The notes under the pieces are model-generated. The model worked only from the letters and a program-made list of their open reading frames with translations, ran no database searches and was not told the DNA's origin. Shown here piece after piece: positions 1-15,631 of a stretch of DNA of 64,000 nt. The position numbers and the translations under genes were made by a program. The DNA is from Circinella minor (lineage: Eukaryota > Mucoromycota > Mucoromycetes > Mucorales > Lichtheimiaceae), in the NCBI GenBank assembly GCA_016758965.1, contig JAEPRB010000022.1:248001-312000 (forward strand), read 5' to 3'. The number at the start of each line of letters is the position of its first letter. The first letter of the stretch is position 1.

Positions 1-325
1 AAGTTATAATTTTTTGTGTGTTTGGGATAATCTTACTTTATATTGGATATGTTGGAATGATGTATATCTAACCATTTCTCGTTTATTTTTTAAAACCGTA
101 TATAGAGCTTTGGTCACATTTCGCGTGAATGCGATCAACCTCAACAAGATAAGGTGTGCTACAAGTGTCAACAACCCGGTCACATTGTAAGTTTTTTTTT
201 TGGAAGAGTTCAAAGGAGAGTCTAAGGAGAAGAGAAGAGGGGTTGGGAAATTAAGCAATATAAATTAACTGACAACTTTTTTTTTCTTAATGATATTTTA
301 GTCTCGCGACTGCACTGAAGCTTAA
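1..325 (+). CDS. CCHC zinc-knuckle protein (CNBP/Gis2-like), 3' end only
   Basis: Only the last two exons are in the window: 106-186 and 302-325, preceded by an intron ending in TATAG at 105. They encode part of one knuckle (FGHISREC) and a complete final knuckle ([14 protein letters not shown], pattern C-x2-C-x4-H-x4-C), followed by TEA and a stop at 325. The 115-base intron splits the last knuckle between its His-Ile and Ser. Tandem knuckles of this type with a very short C-terminus are typical of CNBP/Gis2/Byr3 single-strand nucleic-acid-binding proteins, which act in translation and mRNA binding. The number of upstream knuckles is unknown, so the exact family member is inferred. Confidence 0.85.
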
Positions 326-1290
326 GCAAGTTTTTTTAGTTGTTTAGTTGTTTAATAAGCGTTTTTCAATAATAACAATTTTTATATATCTTTTATAAAC
401 TGAACAACACTCAAAAACATGCACAAAATAACACCTTTTCGTTTAATAGTAATTGCTATTAAAAAAATTCACAAAACCCATCCATGCACACACACACTCG
501 CACACATCTACCTTTAAAAATTTCATTTCTTTTTCCTCTTTCCTCTTCCTTTGTTGTTTCTCAGATCGATAATTTTATAAGTTGTACATACTTTTTGTCG
601 TTTAGACAATCAATATTTGAAGAAAAACAAAAAAAATTGTAACCAAATTCCTTACTGTTACCATAACAACCATTTGCTCTATAGCAACCTTTTGACTTCT
701 TTTTTTTTCTTTTGACTCACATTTTTTATATTGGGAAGATATCGGAACTAGTGGAGTTGGAGTAAATGATTATCCATTTTAATTTCAAAAGAAGTATTCT
801 AAGAAAAAAGTCAACAAGATATATTTAATCAATCATAATATATTTCGTTTATTTATTAATGCAAGTACAAGGTTTCATGTTTTTTTTATGTAATTTAAAA
901 AGCCACTTCTTACCTTCCCTAGATAGAAAATAAGACTTAAGTGATAATTATTATACTTGGTCAATAAAAAAAAAATGTGTGGTAAAAAAAATAGTAATAT
1001 TAAGGGCCTGGGCTATTTTAACCCCGCAAAAAAACACAAATAAATGTGTGGGTTCCTTGTTTCCGTTGACAACTGCATCCGCTGGTTTCAATACCACTTT
1101 ATAGCACCGCTTCTATATTTTGTTTTTCCTTTCCCTTCTTTCCTTCCACTCTTCCCTTTTTTTTTTCCGTGTGAAAATATTAATATACAAGTAAGACAAA
1201 ACTTTAAACGAATACATTTTTTTTGTCAAAACACTAACTTTATTACTGTATGCATAATTCCTTGATCGTTTTGTTTCTTTCTTTTAACAT
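326..1290. other. intergenic, AT-rich; promoter region of Clu1
   Basis: No supported gene. It contains T- and A-rich runs, CA-rich stretches near 488-505 and a pyrimidine-rich stretch near 1120-1165 that probably belongs to the Clu1 promoter or 5' leader. Short ORFs here lack coding character. Confidence 0.6.
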
Positions 1291-4200
1291 ATGTTAGTCA
1301 TGGCCGACAAAGTCGAGCAACAACAGATCCCTACAGAATCTAATGTAGTGGACAAGCGATCCGAAGAACAGATCGCGTCTGAAGTCGATACAACTGCAGA
1401 AGAAAGTAAGTTCGAGTTCAAGTGTGGAAAAAGTTAAGAATAAACTTTTATTCCTTCCCTGTACTTCAAGGGGCTGTAACGAAAGAAGAGAAAAGTGGAT
1501 ATAAAAAAGATCAAAGAGTGGGTTAAAGCATATATCATCAGCTGAGCATTAAAATAATAATATAGTGATTGCTGAAGAAACCTTCCAACTGACGATCAAG
1601 TTACCCGGTAGCAAAGGATCAGATATTAAAATTATTGTAAGTAGTAATAATAATAACAGTAAGAATTAAGCAATATTAGAAGGAGTGGGGAAATGTTTTA
1701 TTATTTATTTTGGGTATTTATTTTGGGTATATATATATGTATAATAGGCAAGCCCAAGGGAAGCAATTCATGATATTAAACAATCCGTGATGGAGTCACC
1801 TGAAAGTTGTGCTCACTCTTGTTTCTATCTTGCTTTGAATGGTACTCGTCTTAATGATTTTGCTGAATTAGGTGAAATCGAAGGCATGACACCTGAAACG
1901 GAATTACAGTTGGTTGAAGGTAATACAACATAGATTTGTGGAGGGGAATGGATTTTCAAGGATGACTGAAAGAGGGGAGAAATAATTAAATGAAGGTTAC
2001 ATTTGTATTTATATTAATTACGTATGTATATGTTCTGCTATTACGAATATAATATAGACACATATACTGAACGTGATGTTCGATTACATATTAACCGTCT
2101 TCGTGATCTTTTGGGTGGTCCTTATAAGCCCAATCCATCAGCAGTTGGCATTGATTCTGGTATTTCGTTTTTGACAGCTGTTACTGGTGAAATTGGTAAA
2201 TTATTATTATTATTATCATTTAACACATCGTGAAAATATTTGATGGAAATTAATGATTATTTCTCTCATATTGCTACTGAATAGACGAAGAAATTGTACC
2301 TGAAAGCGAAAAGAAAATGGAAGATTTATTTTCTAGTGACCCTATCCCCGAACATGCATTCACCAATACTGACTTGGAAGCTTCATCCAAGTTATCCGAT
2401 TTTGTACCACCTACGTTCCAACGTCTTGCTCCTCAATGTATCAAGAGCTTATCTTTATCTGGCTGGAACCCTGTTCCTCATGCTCGTCGTCTTAAGGGTG
2501 ATTTACTCTATTTAATTGTTGTTACTCTCGAAAACGAAACACTCAATATCACTGCTTCGACTCAAGGATTCTTTGTCAATAACATCACCAATAACAAATT
2601 TGATCCAACCCGTAAATCCGGTGGCAAGAAAATGGGTGCTCATTCATTAATCAAGTTACTTCAACAAGCTTCTCCCAAATTCGCTTCCAGCTTTATCGAA
2701 CTTCAAGATTTCATTACATGTCATCATATGTTGGAAGTGTTGCCTGTCAATACTTATTTCCCAGCTCACCCATGGGCGGTTCAATCTCCTGAACATGCCT
2801 TTGATCCAGCACGTCCTGCAGAACCTCTTTTGAACTTTGGTGCCGATGCTGTTGAATCCATGCGTGATTGGAACGATGAATTACAATCTCATCGTGAATT
2901 ACCCAAGACTAACTTGCAAGAACGTGTACTTCGTGAACGTTTGATTAATAAGGTGCAATCGGAATTCACAGAAGCTGCTGTTCGTGGTGCAGTGGCAGTC
3001 GTGAATGGTTCTGTTGTACCATTGAACCCAATGGAACCTGATGAGTCACACATGTATGTATACAACAATATTTTCTTTAGCAAGGGTAATGATGGTCGGG
3101 GCACATTCGAGGCACTTGGTGCTGATGAAGCAGCACATGTTGCCACTGGTAAAGATTTGGAAGGTGTCAAAATTTTCAACAGCGTCGATGCTGCAGGCCT
3201 TTATACATTGGGTAGTGTAATTGTTGATTACAAAGGTATCCGTGTGGTTGCTCAAAGTATTGTCCCTGGTATTTTCCGCCGTCAAGATGAAAATTCAATT
3301 GTTTATGGTTCTGTTGATAATGGTGCTCAGATTTCTGCTGATGAAAAATTCCATGAAGCTATTGGTAATGAAATTGCCAAATCCCTTCATTTGGATGAAC
3401 ATACCTTGATAGATGCTAATGATGAAAAGGTTAAGTTGTACACTTCGTTGGAAACAAAGGGTCTTCTTGGTGCTGATGGTCGTCGATATATGTTGGATCT
3501 TTATCGTTTGAATCCTGTTGATATCGAGTTCCAAGACAAAGAGTGTGTTGACAAGGATGATATCCCTGCTTATCCTCACAAGATGACTTTGTTGCGTCCA
3601 GAATTGATGGGATTGTTTTGGGAACATCGGTTCAGAGAATGGGTCAAGGTAAAAACCGAAGAAATCAGGAAGGAACGAAAACTCGCTAATGGTGGTGAAG
3701 AGCCAGAAAAGAAGAAGGAAGAAGAAAAACCCAAGGCTGATGGTGAAGAAACAAAGGAAAACGACGAACAAGAACAAAAGCCTGAAGACGAGGAAGAGGA
3801 AATCAAGATTGACATGAACGAATTCAAATTAAACTTTAACCCTGATGTCTTCACTTCGGCTAAACTCGGTGACGATTCTGAAGCAGTCAAGGAACAAGAA
3901 CAAGTTGTCCGTGAAGCATCTCAATTCCTTAGCAACGATATTATTCCAAGCTTAGTTCTTGACTTCGCCTCGTATGCTATTTCTCCTCTTGATGGTGATG
4001 CTTTGACCAAGGCCATGCACCGTCGTGGTATCAACATGCGTTATTTGGGCAAGGTCGCTGAATTAGTTTCTATCAGCAAGGACAAGCGTATCGAACATAT
4101 TCAAAAATTGGCTGTTCAAGAAATGGTTGTCCGTGCTTCTAAGCATATGTTACGCAAGTTGTTGAGTGAATGTCCATTGGAACAAACAACTGCTTGTGTT

Positions 4201-5966
4201 TCCCACTTTTTGAACTGTTTGTTTGGTCGAGAATTCAATTCTAAGCCTAAACCTGAAATACCTGAAGGTACCACTCGTAATGACTTTAGCTGGTCCAGAC
4301 TTACACCTAACCATGTTGAATCTGAATTAAAGCAACAAATACTTTGTCGCTTCCGATACAAACTTGATGATGACTTTTTGCAGCTCTTAAACGTATTACC
4401 TACACTTCGTGAAATCTGTTTACGTGTCGGTATTCAACTTGAAGCTCGCGATTATCGCTTCACTGCATACAGTGAAGAAGAACGTGCCGAATTGGCTGCT
4501 GAAGATGCTGCTCGATCTCGCCAAAAGGATCAACAACAAAAGCAAAGCAGTCGTGGTAAGCGCGGTGGTAAGCAAAAGAATAAGAATGATGAATCATTGC
4601 CTAAGCGTCGCACAACTTCATTTGTTCCCGATGATATTCAAAATTTAATGCCTACTGTCAAGCAAGCATCTGGCCGAGTAAGTTATTAAAGAGAAAAACC
4701 AAATGAACATTGGACGGGAAGGAGCTGGAAAAAAAGCTATAGTATCATTTTATTTTATTTTGTTAATTAGATATTATATATGCATTAACTTATATAGAGT
4801 GTATTTGCTGAAGAAACATTTGAAGCTGGTAAGATGAGTTTGGCCCAAGGTCATCGACAGCTTGGTATTGAACTTTTGTTGGAATCCTTAACACTTCATG
4901 AACAAACCTATGGCTTCTTGCATCCTGAAACTTCAAAGTGTTATGCTACTCTTGCCATGATTTATCATCATAATGAAGATCGTGACGCTGCTTTGGATCT
5001 TCAACGTAAGGCTGTCATTGCAGCTGAACGAACAAATGGTGTTGATCATCCAGAAACTATTCACCACTATGTAAGTATTATATTTAGCTAATAATTATAC
5101 TTTGGAATATAATTCACTCACCAAATGAGATTTTTATTACATTTGTCTATTATGATAGCTCAACCTTGGTCTTTTTGAACATGCTGCTGGCCGAACAAAG
5201 CTTGCTCTCCGCTACTTGAAACATGCTTTGTACTACTGGGATCTTGTATTTGGTGCTGGCCATCCTGATTCTGCTACTGCTGATGTAAGTTTTTTATTAT
5301 CATCTTCATATAGATGAGATCGCTATTATGTAAAAAAAAAAGACTTATTGTTTCTTCATATATTTTTAATAATAATAGAATAATGCTGGTGTCATGTTAC
5401 AATCTTTGCGTGATTATCCTACAAGTACTAAGTTCTTTGAACGTGCTTGTGCTACACAAGAAAATATTCTTGGTAAAGAACATGTTCTTACTGCTACAGG
5501 CTATCATATTCTTGCCAAGGCATATACATTGTTGGGTGACTTTAACAAGGCTTTAAATGTTGAACGTGTTGCATTTGGTGTCTTTGAAAAGAAGGTAAAA
5601 TAATTCAGATACTCTTTTATTGAATCAATAGTTACAGTGGAAGCAAAATACTAATTTTTTTACGAATTAAATTACGGTATACATATATAGTTGGGTGCTG
5701 AAGATCCACGAACAAAGGAAAGTGATTTATGGCTCAAGGAATTAACATCAAATGCTCTTCTTTCCGCTCAACGAGCACGAGAACAAGCACAATCTGCAAC
5801 TCGCCCATCTGGCGTAACGGCAACTTCTGTACCAAATGGTCAACAACAGCAACATCCTGGTAATATGCCTATTGAGCAAGCCGTACAATTCATTAATGAT
5901 GCTTCACAGCGAACAACCCCTTCATCAAGAAAAGGGAAAAAGAAATCACAAAACAAGCGTAAATAA
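1291..5966 (+). CDS. CLU1: Clustered mitochondria protein Clu1/CLUH
   Basis: The product is about 1256 residues from nine exons: 1300-1405, 1566-1636, 1748-1919, 2058-2195, 2285-4677, 4798-5070, 5159-5284, 5379-5594, 5691-5966. Two in-frame ATGs exist, at 1291 and 1300; the second (MADKVEQQ) is the likelier start. CLU proteins bind mRNAs of nuclear-encoded mitochondrial proteins in the cytosol and control mitochondrial distribution. The order visible is an N-terminal CLU_N domain (ELQLVEDTYTERDVRLH, then HINRLRDLLGG), the central CLU domain, a Lys/Glu-rich linker near residues 625-670, the eIF3-p135-like region and C-terminal tetratricopeptide repeats from about residue 960 (HRQLGIELLLESLTLHEQ; ALDLQRKAVIAAERTNGVDHPET). 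The tail is basic (KGKKKSQNKRK). Length matches the family, about 1250-1300 residues in fungi. It converges with the downstream Skt5-like gene. Confidence 0.96.
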
Positions 5967-6237
5967 GTACTGGTAGAGAAGAATTGGAAGAAAAAAAATA
6001 TTCGTTTTGATTGTTTTATACATAGAATTTGAAAAAAAAATGTATTTGTTTGTTTTTAAAAAAGAAAAAACATCAGGGTTTTCTCGCATAATATATAAAA
6101 AAAGTATATATAGATACATATTTGACTTCATATGTAAGCAAAACAAAGGTTATATGTATGTGTCATAAAATTAGTAAGAAGTTGAAGTATAAAATAATTA
6201 TAATAGCATTTGATGGATAAAAAAGTAACTGGGCTTA

Positions 6238-9200
6238 TTACATAATAATACAAGAGGAGTTTTCTTTAGGTCGTATACTACGCCTTGTGTCCTCATGTTG
6301 TTGACGTGTAACTGAATTAGTTTTGTATTGTCGTTCAACTGCTGCTTTATGGCCTTTAGCTTCAGCTTTTCGATAATATTCTTGTGCTTTTGCAAAATCG
6401 CGTGGAACACCTATACCTGTCTCATAGTACCAGCTATAATAATAAAACCGTAAAAAAAAAGATGTTAGTCTCTTGTACATCTATATTACCTCTCCATTCT
6501 CTGTTTTTTTATTCCATACCCTAATAAGAACATCGCTTCGTCCAATCCGCGATCTGCTGCCTTTTGACACCAATTAAATGCCGCATCCTCATTTCTAACT
6601 GTTGCTGCTAACCAACCAGATACATCCCGTGCTAGACGTTCTTTTTCTGTAAGCATATCATTTGGACCACGGCATCCACGATTATATAATCGGCTCAATC
6701 CTAGCATTGCTTGCGGATGGTTGTTTCGCCTTGCAGCTGAATCATAATATCCAAAACTTTTGGCAAAATGTATAGGTGCACCATATAATCCATATTCATA
6801 AATAAACGCAATTCTACATTCTGCATGAATATAGCCAAGTTGAGCGGCATGTTCAAAGAAGCGTAATGCTGCAAGTTCGCCGCCATACCGATGAATTACT
6901 TCCCTATATAGATAACATTCATAAATAAAGTTGGGTTTTTAATTTTCTATGAACGATAAGAATTCATTTTACATATATATTTATATAATAATGTAATATT
7001 ATACTTACATGGGGATATCAGCTTTTGGATATGTATTAGTTAAAATAAGGCCAAACAAATAAGGTGGTTCCGGACAAGCTTCATTTGCTCTTTCAGCTGC
7101 TTCTGATAACAATTCCAAACCAGTAGACATATTTTGTCGCTGTCCGAATTCACCGTGCAAATGTATCTTCGCCATACGCTACATTTTTAATATATGCAAG
7201 AAATTATTAGCAAAACCGAGAGCCCCCTTTTAAAGATACGTGGTAACTACACCTATTACTTACATAGATGGCTTCAATGACACCTTCAGAGGCAGCATTT
7301 CCGTAATTCAAAACTGCATTTTGAATATCACCCGATTTTTCATATCTGATAGCAATAGCATGCATGGCTTCAGGAATGCCTTCATTTGCAGCAATCTTGT
7401 ACAATTTGAATGCCTTTGAGTTATTTTTTGAAAAACCATATTTCCCCTTTTCTATCCAGGCTGCTTGTATATACGCTGCTTCTCCAACATTTTGCTTTGT
7501 TAAGCGTTTGATCCAACGTATTCCTTCATCTTCAAGCATTTTCTTTTTGCGTCGTTCTGAATCGCCAAGTCGTGCCATAGCTGCTTTTGAGGAAGAAACT
7601 GTCCCAGGTGTTGATCGAATACTATCCAATGATACACGTGATGATGCACCACCACCAGATCGATATCCACCATCCATTGATAATGCTCTTCCTGCATCAC
7701 TTCCAGCGGACGAAAATGATGCCACACTTGTACTACTACTCATACCTTCATTTGAAAATCGTGTTGAAGGTGATGATATACCATTACTGTTGTTACTATA
7801 ATCTCCTCCTCCTCCACCTCCATAAAGACCCGCAATCTCCAAAAGATATTTCGCGTAACTAAGCTGTACGTTGGGATCACCAACACTTTCTGCCATGCTG
7901 CGATACATTTTAATTGCATCTGGATGATTAGTCAGGCTATACGAAGCTTTTGCATATTTTGAAAATTGTGTTGCCGTTGCTTTGTTTTTTTGGTGCCTTT
8001 TTGTTGTTTGAGTGTTGTTTTTACTATTATAATAGTTATTTTGAATAAACGATCCTTGGGCGTAGGTAGGTGTCATGGATGTTGCTTGTCGTGCCGGTAG
8101 CATATTTGTTGATGATGATGATAATGGATGACGGTAGCCCATCATCATGGGTGGTGGTGGTGGCCCTCTATTTATCATGGGACCAGTGTTATTACTGCTT
8201 TGAACCAGCATAGGCATTAAAGGTGACGGTGATATTGGTCGAGACCTAGTTGTAGCTGTTGTACGTGGAGCTTTAAAAGGCCTATCAAAAACATGTGGTA
8301 GTTTTGGTGAAGGACTTACAGCAGGAGAAAAAGGTGTTTCAATTTTAGTCGAGTCAGAAGGACTGTTATGATTAGCAACAACTGGTGATGGGAATGGTGA
8401 ATCATCTGGAGATGAGGGTTGCTGTCTAAATGTATCTAAACTCGATCGCGATCTGCCAGGATGGTGATATGGTATTGTTGATGGAGAAAGTGAAGGGGTT
8501 GTTGTTAATACCAAACGACCACTAAGAGGAGGAGAAGAGGAAGAGGATGGAGCAGATGATGACGAATTATTACTATTATTATTATTGCCACTAGTGGTAA
8601 GAACAATAGATGTTTTGATTCCAGATGGTCTTGTATTTGTTGATGTTTCATCTACTTCTTCGTCTGCTTCCATTATTTTAGACTGTCGATTTTTTTTATT
8701 ACTGTTAGGTTGACTGGCAATTTTCCATCCCTGAGCGTACCAATAATTGTTATTGTTATTGTTATTTCTTTCTGCTGCTGCTATCGCTGTCAGTGCTGCA
8801 TAGGCTGATGTTTTTGTTGTAGCATCTGGAGATGACGTGAAGGATTCTGTCAAAGGAGGGTTGAATAATGCGTGTTCAGGAGGGGGTGGCGGTGGTGAAG
8901 ATGGAGCAATAAATACAGGGGACTCCTGACTACTAATACCTTCATCCCGAGAAATAGTAGTTGACACATCATTACCTAATACAGAAGTTGCTTTATCCTT
9001 CTCTTTTTGTTGTTGTTGATCTTCATCCTCATGTGTTTGATAATGAATAACCTCATGCTCGTCTTCATCATCGTCATCATCATCGTCATCGTCATCATCA
9101 TCATCATCACTACCGCTATTTTTGTTTCTATTTGATGAAGAGCTATTGCTGCTCGTTGCACTAGTGCTGCTCAGCGTTTCATCGGGATTCATCACCCGAA

Positions 9201-9498
9201 AAGTCATCCGATTCGGACTAAACTTGTCGATAGATGATTCGGAAGAAGATATCGTATCTTTCCTAGCAATACTATTAGTCAGTACTGCTTCCTGTATCAA
9301 CTCGTCTTTATCGTTAACAATGTTGTCATTGTTATTTTGTGATTTTGGTGTTGTTGAAAAGTAACCAAACGATGAATTTCGTTCGACTTTACGAGATCTT
9401 TTTTGGTCATTATTGCCATTCCAAGGTCGGCCCGACGGAAATAGAAATGACAATGCTTTTCGAGGTCTGCTGATGTTTCTTTCTGGCACGTCAACCAT
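6238..9498 (-). CDS. Skt5/Chs4-type chitin synthase activator with Sel1 repeats
   Basis: Five exons (9498-7264, 7178-7009, 6903-6520, 6433-6238) joined as four junction-checked blocks encode about 994 residues. The first 500 residues are disordered: poly-Ser, poly-Asn and an Asp/Glu tract (about residues 128-146). Sel1-type repeats follow (AKYLLEIAGLYG; WIKRLTKQNVGEAAYIQAAWIEKG; AFKLYKIAANEGIPEAM; AFNWCQKAADRGLDEAMFLLG; WYYETGIGVPRDFAKAQEYYRKAEAKGH). This order, ending in a C-terminal CaaX-like box (SSCIIM), is that of fungal Skt5/Chs4 proteins, which recruit and activate class IV chitin synthase at the bud neck or septum and are farnesylated. The substrate synthase is inferred. A low-complexity-rich start at 9498 is preferred because the upstream sequence is a purine-rich leader. 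Correction on exon count: four coding exons are supported. Confidence 0.9.
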
Positions 9499-9964
9499 TC
9501 CTTCTTGTTAATAAGTTGTATTTTATAAACAAAAAAGAGAAGAAGAAAGGAAGAAAGCAAAAGAAAGAGAGAAGTGAAAAGAAACAGGAAAGGGGAAAAA
9601 AGGGGGTTGTGAGGAAAAGAAGGGAAAAAAAAGTTTTGTAAGTGATATTTGTGTTTGTGATAATGGGTGTGTGCGTGCGTGCGCGCTTGGTTACCCAAGT
9701 ATAAAAAAGCAGACTAACTTGGTTACCCGCTTTTTGCCTTTGTTGTGCAAACACAAAATAAAGGCAAGACCCGTTTTTCGTAAATATTAAAAATCTGTGC
9801 ACATGATACGCTGAGATAAATTATTAAGCTATAATTTATTACACGCTTTTAATGTTTATGTAATACCTTCTGATTTTTCATATTAACAAACCTTCTTTTG
9901 TCCTTAATAGCATTTATAACTCCCACATAGTCATGCTCTTTATTAATATTAATATTATTTATAA
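9499..9964. promoter_or_regulatory. promoter/leader of the Skt5-like gene with inverted repeats
   Basis: No ORF with coding character. On the - strand the segment just upstream of the Skt5-like ATG is C/T-rich (9535-9640). Further up lie CTTGGttacCCAAG at 9686-9699, a second CTTGGTTACCC at 9718-9728, and TTGCCTTT (9734-9741) paired with AAAGGCAA (9760-9767). 9800-9964 is the 3' flank of Orc1. Confidence 0.45.
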
Positions 9965-11962
9965 TTAACCATTGTTTAATAATTTGCCCACTACTTTATC
10001 TCCTTTACATCCCATGACAATATCTTGTTCTGAAATATTTAATGACATTCGCATAGCCAAATCCATCCGACCTCCTTCAATCACCAAAGCCCGTGCCTGA
10101 CCCAATGATTCACAAACACGCATCAAATCGCTTGTTGTAGGAGGTTGAACATGGTGCCATCGACATGCCTGCATATGATATTCCGCTGCATCTCCAAATT
10201 CAACGTCACCCAAACCTGACCGACGAATACATTGCATAACGGACACAAGAAATAATTTTTGATGTAAGGCACATGTTTGAAGAAATGACACTGTAGGTGA
10301 TGCCAGCATTTCTTTGATGGTATCATTAATAATGCTGATTGTAACATGTGTAGTGCTTTTCCCACCGTTATTGCTAGGCAGTATTTGTTGTTGTTTCGAC
10401 TCAACAATTTCTACTGCTCGTCGACAAATATCCAATGCTCGTCTTGCATCACCGCTTACTGCACTGACTTTACGAGCAGCAAATTCAACAGCTTCAGTCT
10501 CAAATGCATCGATACCTTCCAAACGTGATTCTACAATTTGATATAACTGTTGATAAGTGTAGGGTTGAAAGTTGATACGTGTTAAACCTAATATTAATTA
10601 ACTTTATTGTTAGAAATAGAAATATTATACATGCTATACAGAATCATTTTTAGTAGAAAATAGGAGTATAATCTTAGATATGGGTCACGTGAAATCATTA
10701 TTATCCAAACACATACCCATACGGCTCGAAATCTTATTTGTTAACATTCTTTCTGGAAGATCCATAGTGTTAGCAATAGCCACAACGATGAGTTTAGAGT
10801 TTGGTCGATTGGGCCATTCAAAAAAATTGTACATGACCGTTTGCTTCTTGGTAACCAACAAATCCAATTCATCCATAAGTACCACACTAATAAATTACAA
10901 TTATCCTTTCTTTTTAATATGCTAGACCTTTTTTTCTACTATTGTAACAATTGAATAGCACATACGTTGTTTTTTGTCGATCATCTGGCGAAGAGAATCT
11001 TGCTTCAAGTAAGTCCAGTGCATGTGCAGACGTTACTCTTTTTGGTGTAACTTCTTTTGAAGAAGAATCTGATTTATTTAGACATTCCCACAAAATACCA
11101 TATGCTTGATTCGGATCGGTAACTTTCATTCCATTGATTTCCACAAAATCAAAGTCGGGTAGTTCCTACATGCAAGGATATCCTTTAGCTATCAATCTAC
11201 CCCACCCCTTAAAAAGTGATATCATCCCATTCTTCTAACCTTTTGTTCTGCTCGATATTGTAAATGTCGCATAACCTCAAGAACTGTTGCTGTTTTACCA
11301 GTACCAGGCACACCAGAAATATATACACATGTACCCGTCCCAGCTTCTACAGCGCTTTCTAGGAACCCCATAATATCTGAAAACTCCACTTCACGACACG
11401 GTAAAGAGTCAGGTACAGCCGAAACGTGCAGACGTTCACGCGCTAATTCATATGCTGTTGCTGGTTCAGATCGTTCTTGTTCACGTCGCCGTAATGGTAT
11501 TACCGGTGTAATGGCATTTACTCTAATTATTGTTCATTATGTTTTATCATTATTATTAGAATAAGTCTCTTGTTCTGTTATATGCTATCAACAAATTATT
11601 AAAAACAGGAACATAAGTTATTTTTGCTTTTCTTACCGACGAACTGATCGCGGTGCGATGTTAGGTTTATTCTTTTTCTTTGATGGTGACGCGACTTGAG
11701 TTTTGGTTTTCCGTTTCCGAGAAGAGGGCGATTTAAGTATATCGATCAAACGTGATGCCGATTTTTTGCCCTTTCTGTTATTAGCTGAGGATTGATCTTT
11801 GTCATGGACGTCTTCTTCTTCACTAGTACTACTACTGTCTTCATCGAAATCGCTTGCTTCACTATTTTCACTACTGTCATTATCTTCTTTGTATTTTACA
11901 GGCGTATCTTTTTTATTTTGTTGTCTCGTTGATCGTCTTTGTGGTCGTTGTGAAGGCGTCAT
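9965..11962 (-). CDS. ORC1: Origin recognition complex subunit 1 (Orc1), lacking a BAH domain
   Basis: Five exons (11962-11637, 11522-11240, 11165-10966, 10886-10717, 10587-9965) encode about 533 residues. Orc1 is the ATP-binding AAA+ subunit of ORC, which loads Cdc6 and MCM at origins. Visible are Walker A GVPGTGKT (about 179-186), Walker B VLMDELD (about 273-279), the run [20 protein letters not shown], sensor-1 [11 protein letters not shown], arginine-rich [16 protein letters not shown], sensor-2 [13 protein letters not shown] and a C-terminal winged-helix region. The TMDLPE and GLTR..FQPYTY strings distinguish Orc1 from Cdc6. The N-terminus is only about 110 residues of basic/acidic disorder ([25 protein letters not shown]) with no room for the BAH domain found in yeast and animal Orc1. 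An unseen upstream exon is possible but none is apparent. Confidence 0.94.
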
Positions 11963-12941
11963 TATTTTTATTTGAGGAAGGTAATGTGAAAAGTGTTATC
12001 TGAAAAAAAAAAACCTTGCGGATTTTGAAGCAAGTCAAAATTACTGGTACCAAGTTGTTGGGGTTCATTATTCTATAAGTGCTATGAAATGATTAAAGTT
12101 ATATGGATTCTTTGTTATCATATAAATCTAATATTTAAATATATCAAATAATGGGATAAGTGGTATACTTATGATTTGGATTTTTATATTACTCTTATTG
12201 ATTAATTAAACTTACAAAAGTCTAACTTCGCTGATTTTGCCAGGATATGTAAAAAGATGTTGCGCAAAAATTATACTTTGCCCATCATGCTTCAATTATA
12301 ATACAATTAATTTGTAGTGTTCTCAAGTATATATTATAATTGTGTGTTGTTAAATAGATTTGCAATCAAAAAGTATAATTAGTATATTATTATTATTTTT
12401 TGTAACAAAAGTCAAACTAGATATACATTTTATTGAAAAAAACAAATGAAATATTAAGATATGTCTGCGTAAAATATACATCCTGGTTTGCACGTTGTCA
12501 TTTTTATTTTTCAAAAAAAAAAAAAAACTCGTTTAAATTAGCATCCTAAAGCCAACTGATACTACGTCTTAGCTATTCCTCTTATATCAATTATTCACTC
12601 CAAAAAATAATAGTTTTAAGTTACATGACGTGGAAGTGTGAAAAAAAAAGCTGAATATACAGCATTGGCCAGCCCCAGTCAACTGTTGTAATATAAGAAT
12701 AGACAAGTAAATATTATTACCGCTGTTAGGTTTATTTGCCTGGTATATTAAATACCACGAGAATCCCCACCTGAGAATAAGAGTGGTGTCACTTAGTAGC
12801 ACGGAGGGTAGATTTTACACTCTATGAAGTCCCGCATAGCCTATTTGACAGGTGGTGGACTGTGGCTTCATTCCCAGCTGCTAAAATTGAATTTCCACTT
12901 GTCTTGCGTTTCGCCCCTTTTCTTCATCAATCTATACAACC
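11963..12941. other. divergent promoter region between Orc1 and CCT7
   Basis: 980 bases between two divergent start codons with no supported ORF. The sequence is strongly AT-rich in 12100-12540 and less so in 12780-12930, next to CCT7. Confidence 0.5.
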
Positions 12942-15419
<2,478 letters not shown>

Positions 15420-15631
15420 AAGGTCTATTTATCATTAAACCTGTTACTACTACTACTACTTCTTATACACAAAAAGTATATATAAAACAACAATAAAAAT
15501 TTGCATATTTTTTTTCCTGCGGTACCTTAATAGGATGCGTCTTTTACTATTTTAATTAAATCAACTCTTTTTTCATTTACTGCTTTATCCCCTTTTTACT
15601 TCATTTCAAATATACCCTTTGCCTACCCGTA

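Noticed and set aside
9297..9802. - strand frames of 133 and 103 codons overlapping the start of the Skt5-like gene
   Set aside because: They translate purine-rich leader sequence into Phe/Leu/Ser runs, without coding character, and conflict with the well-supported start at 9498.
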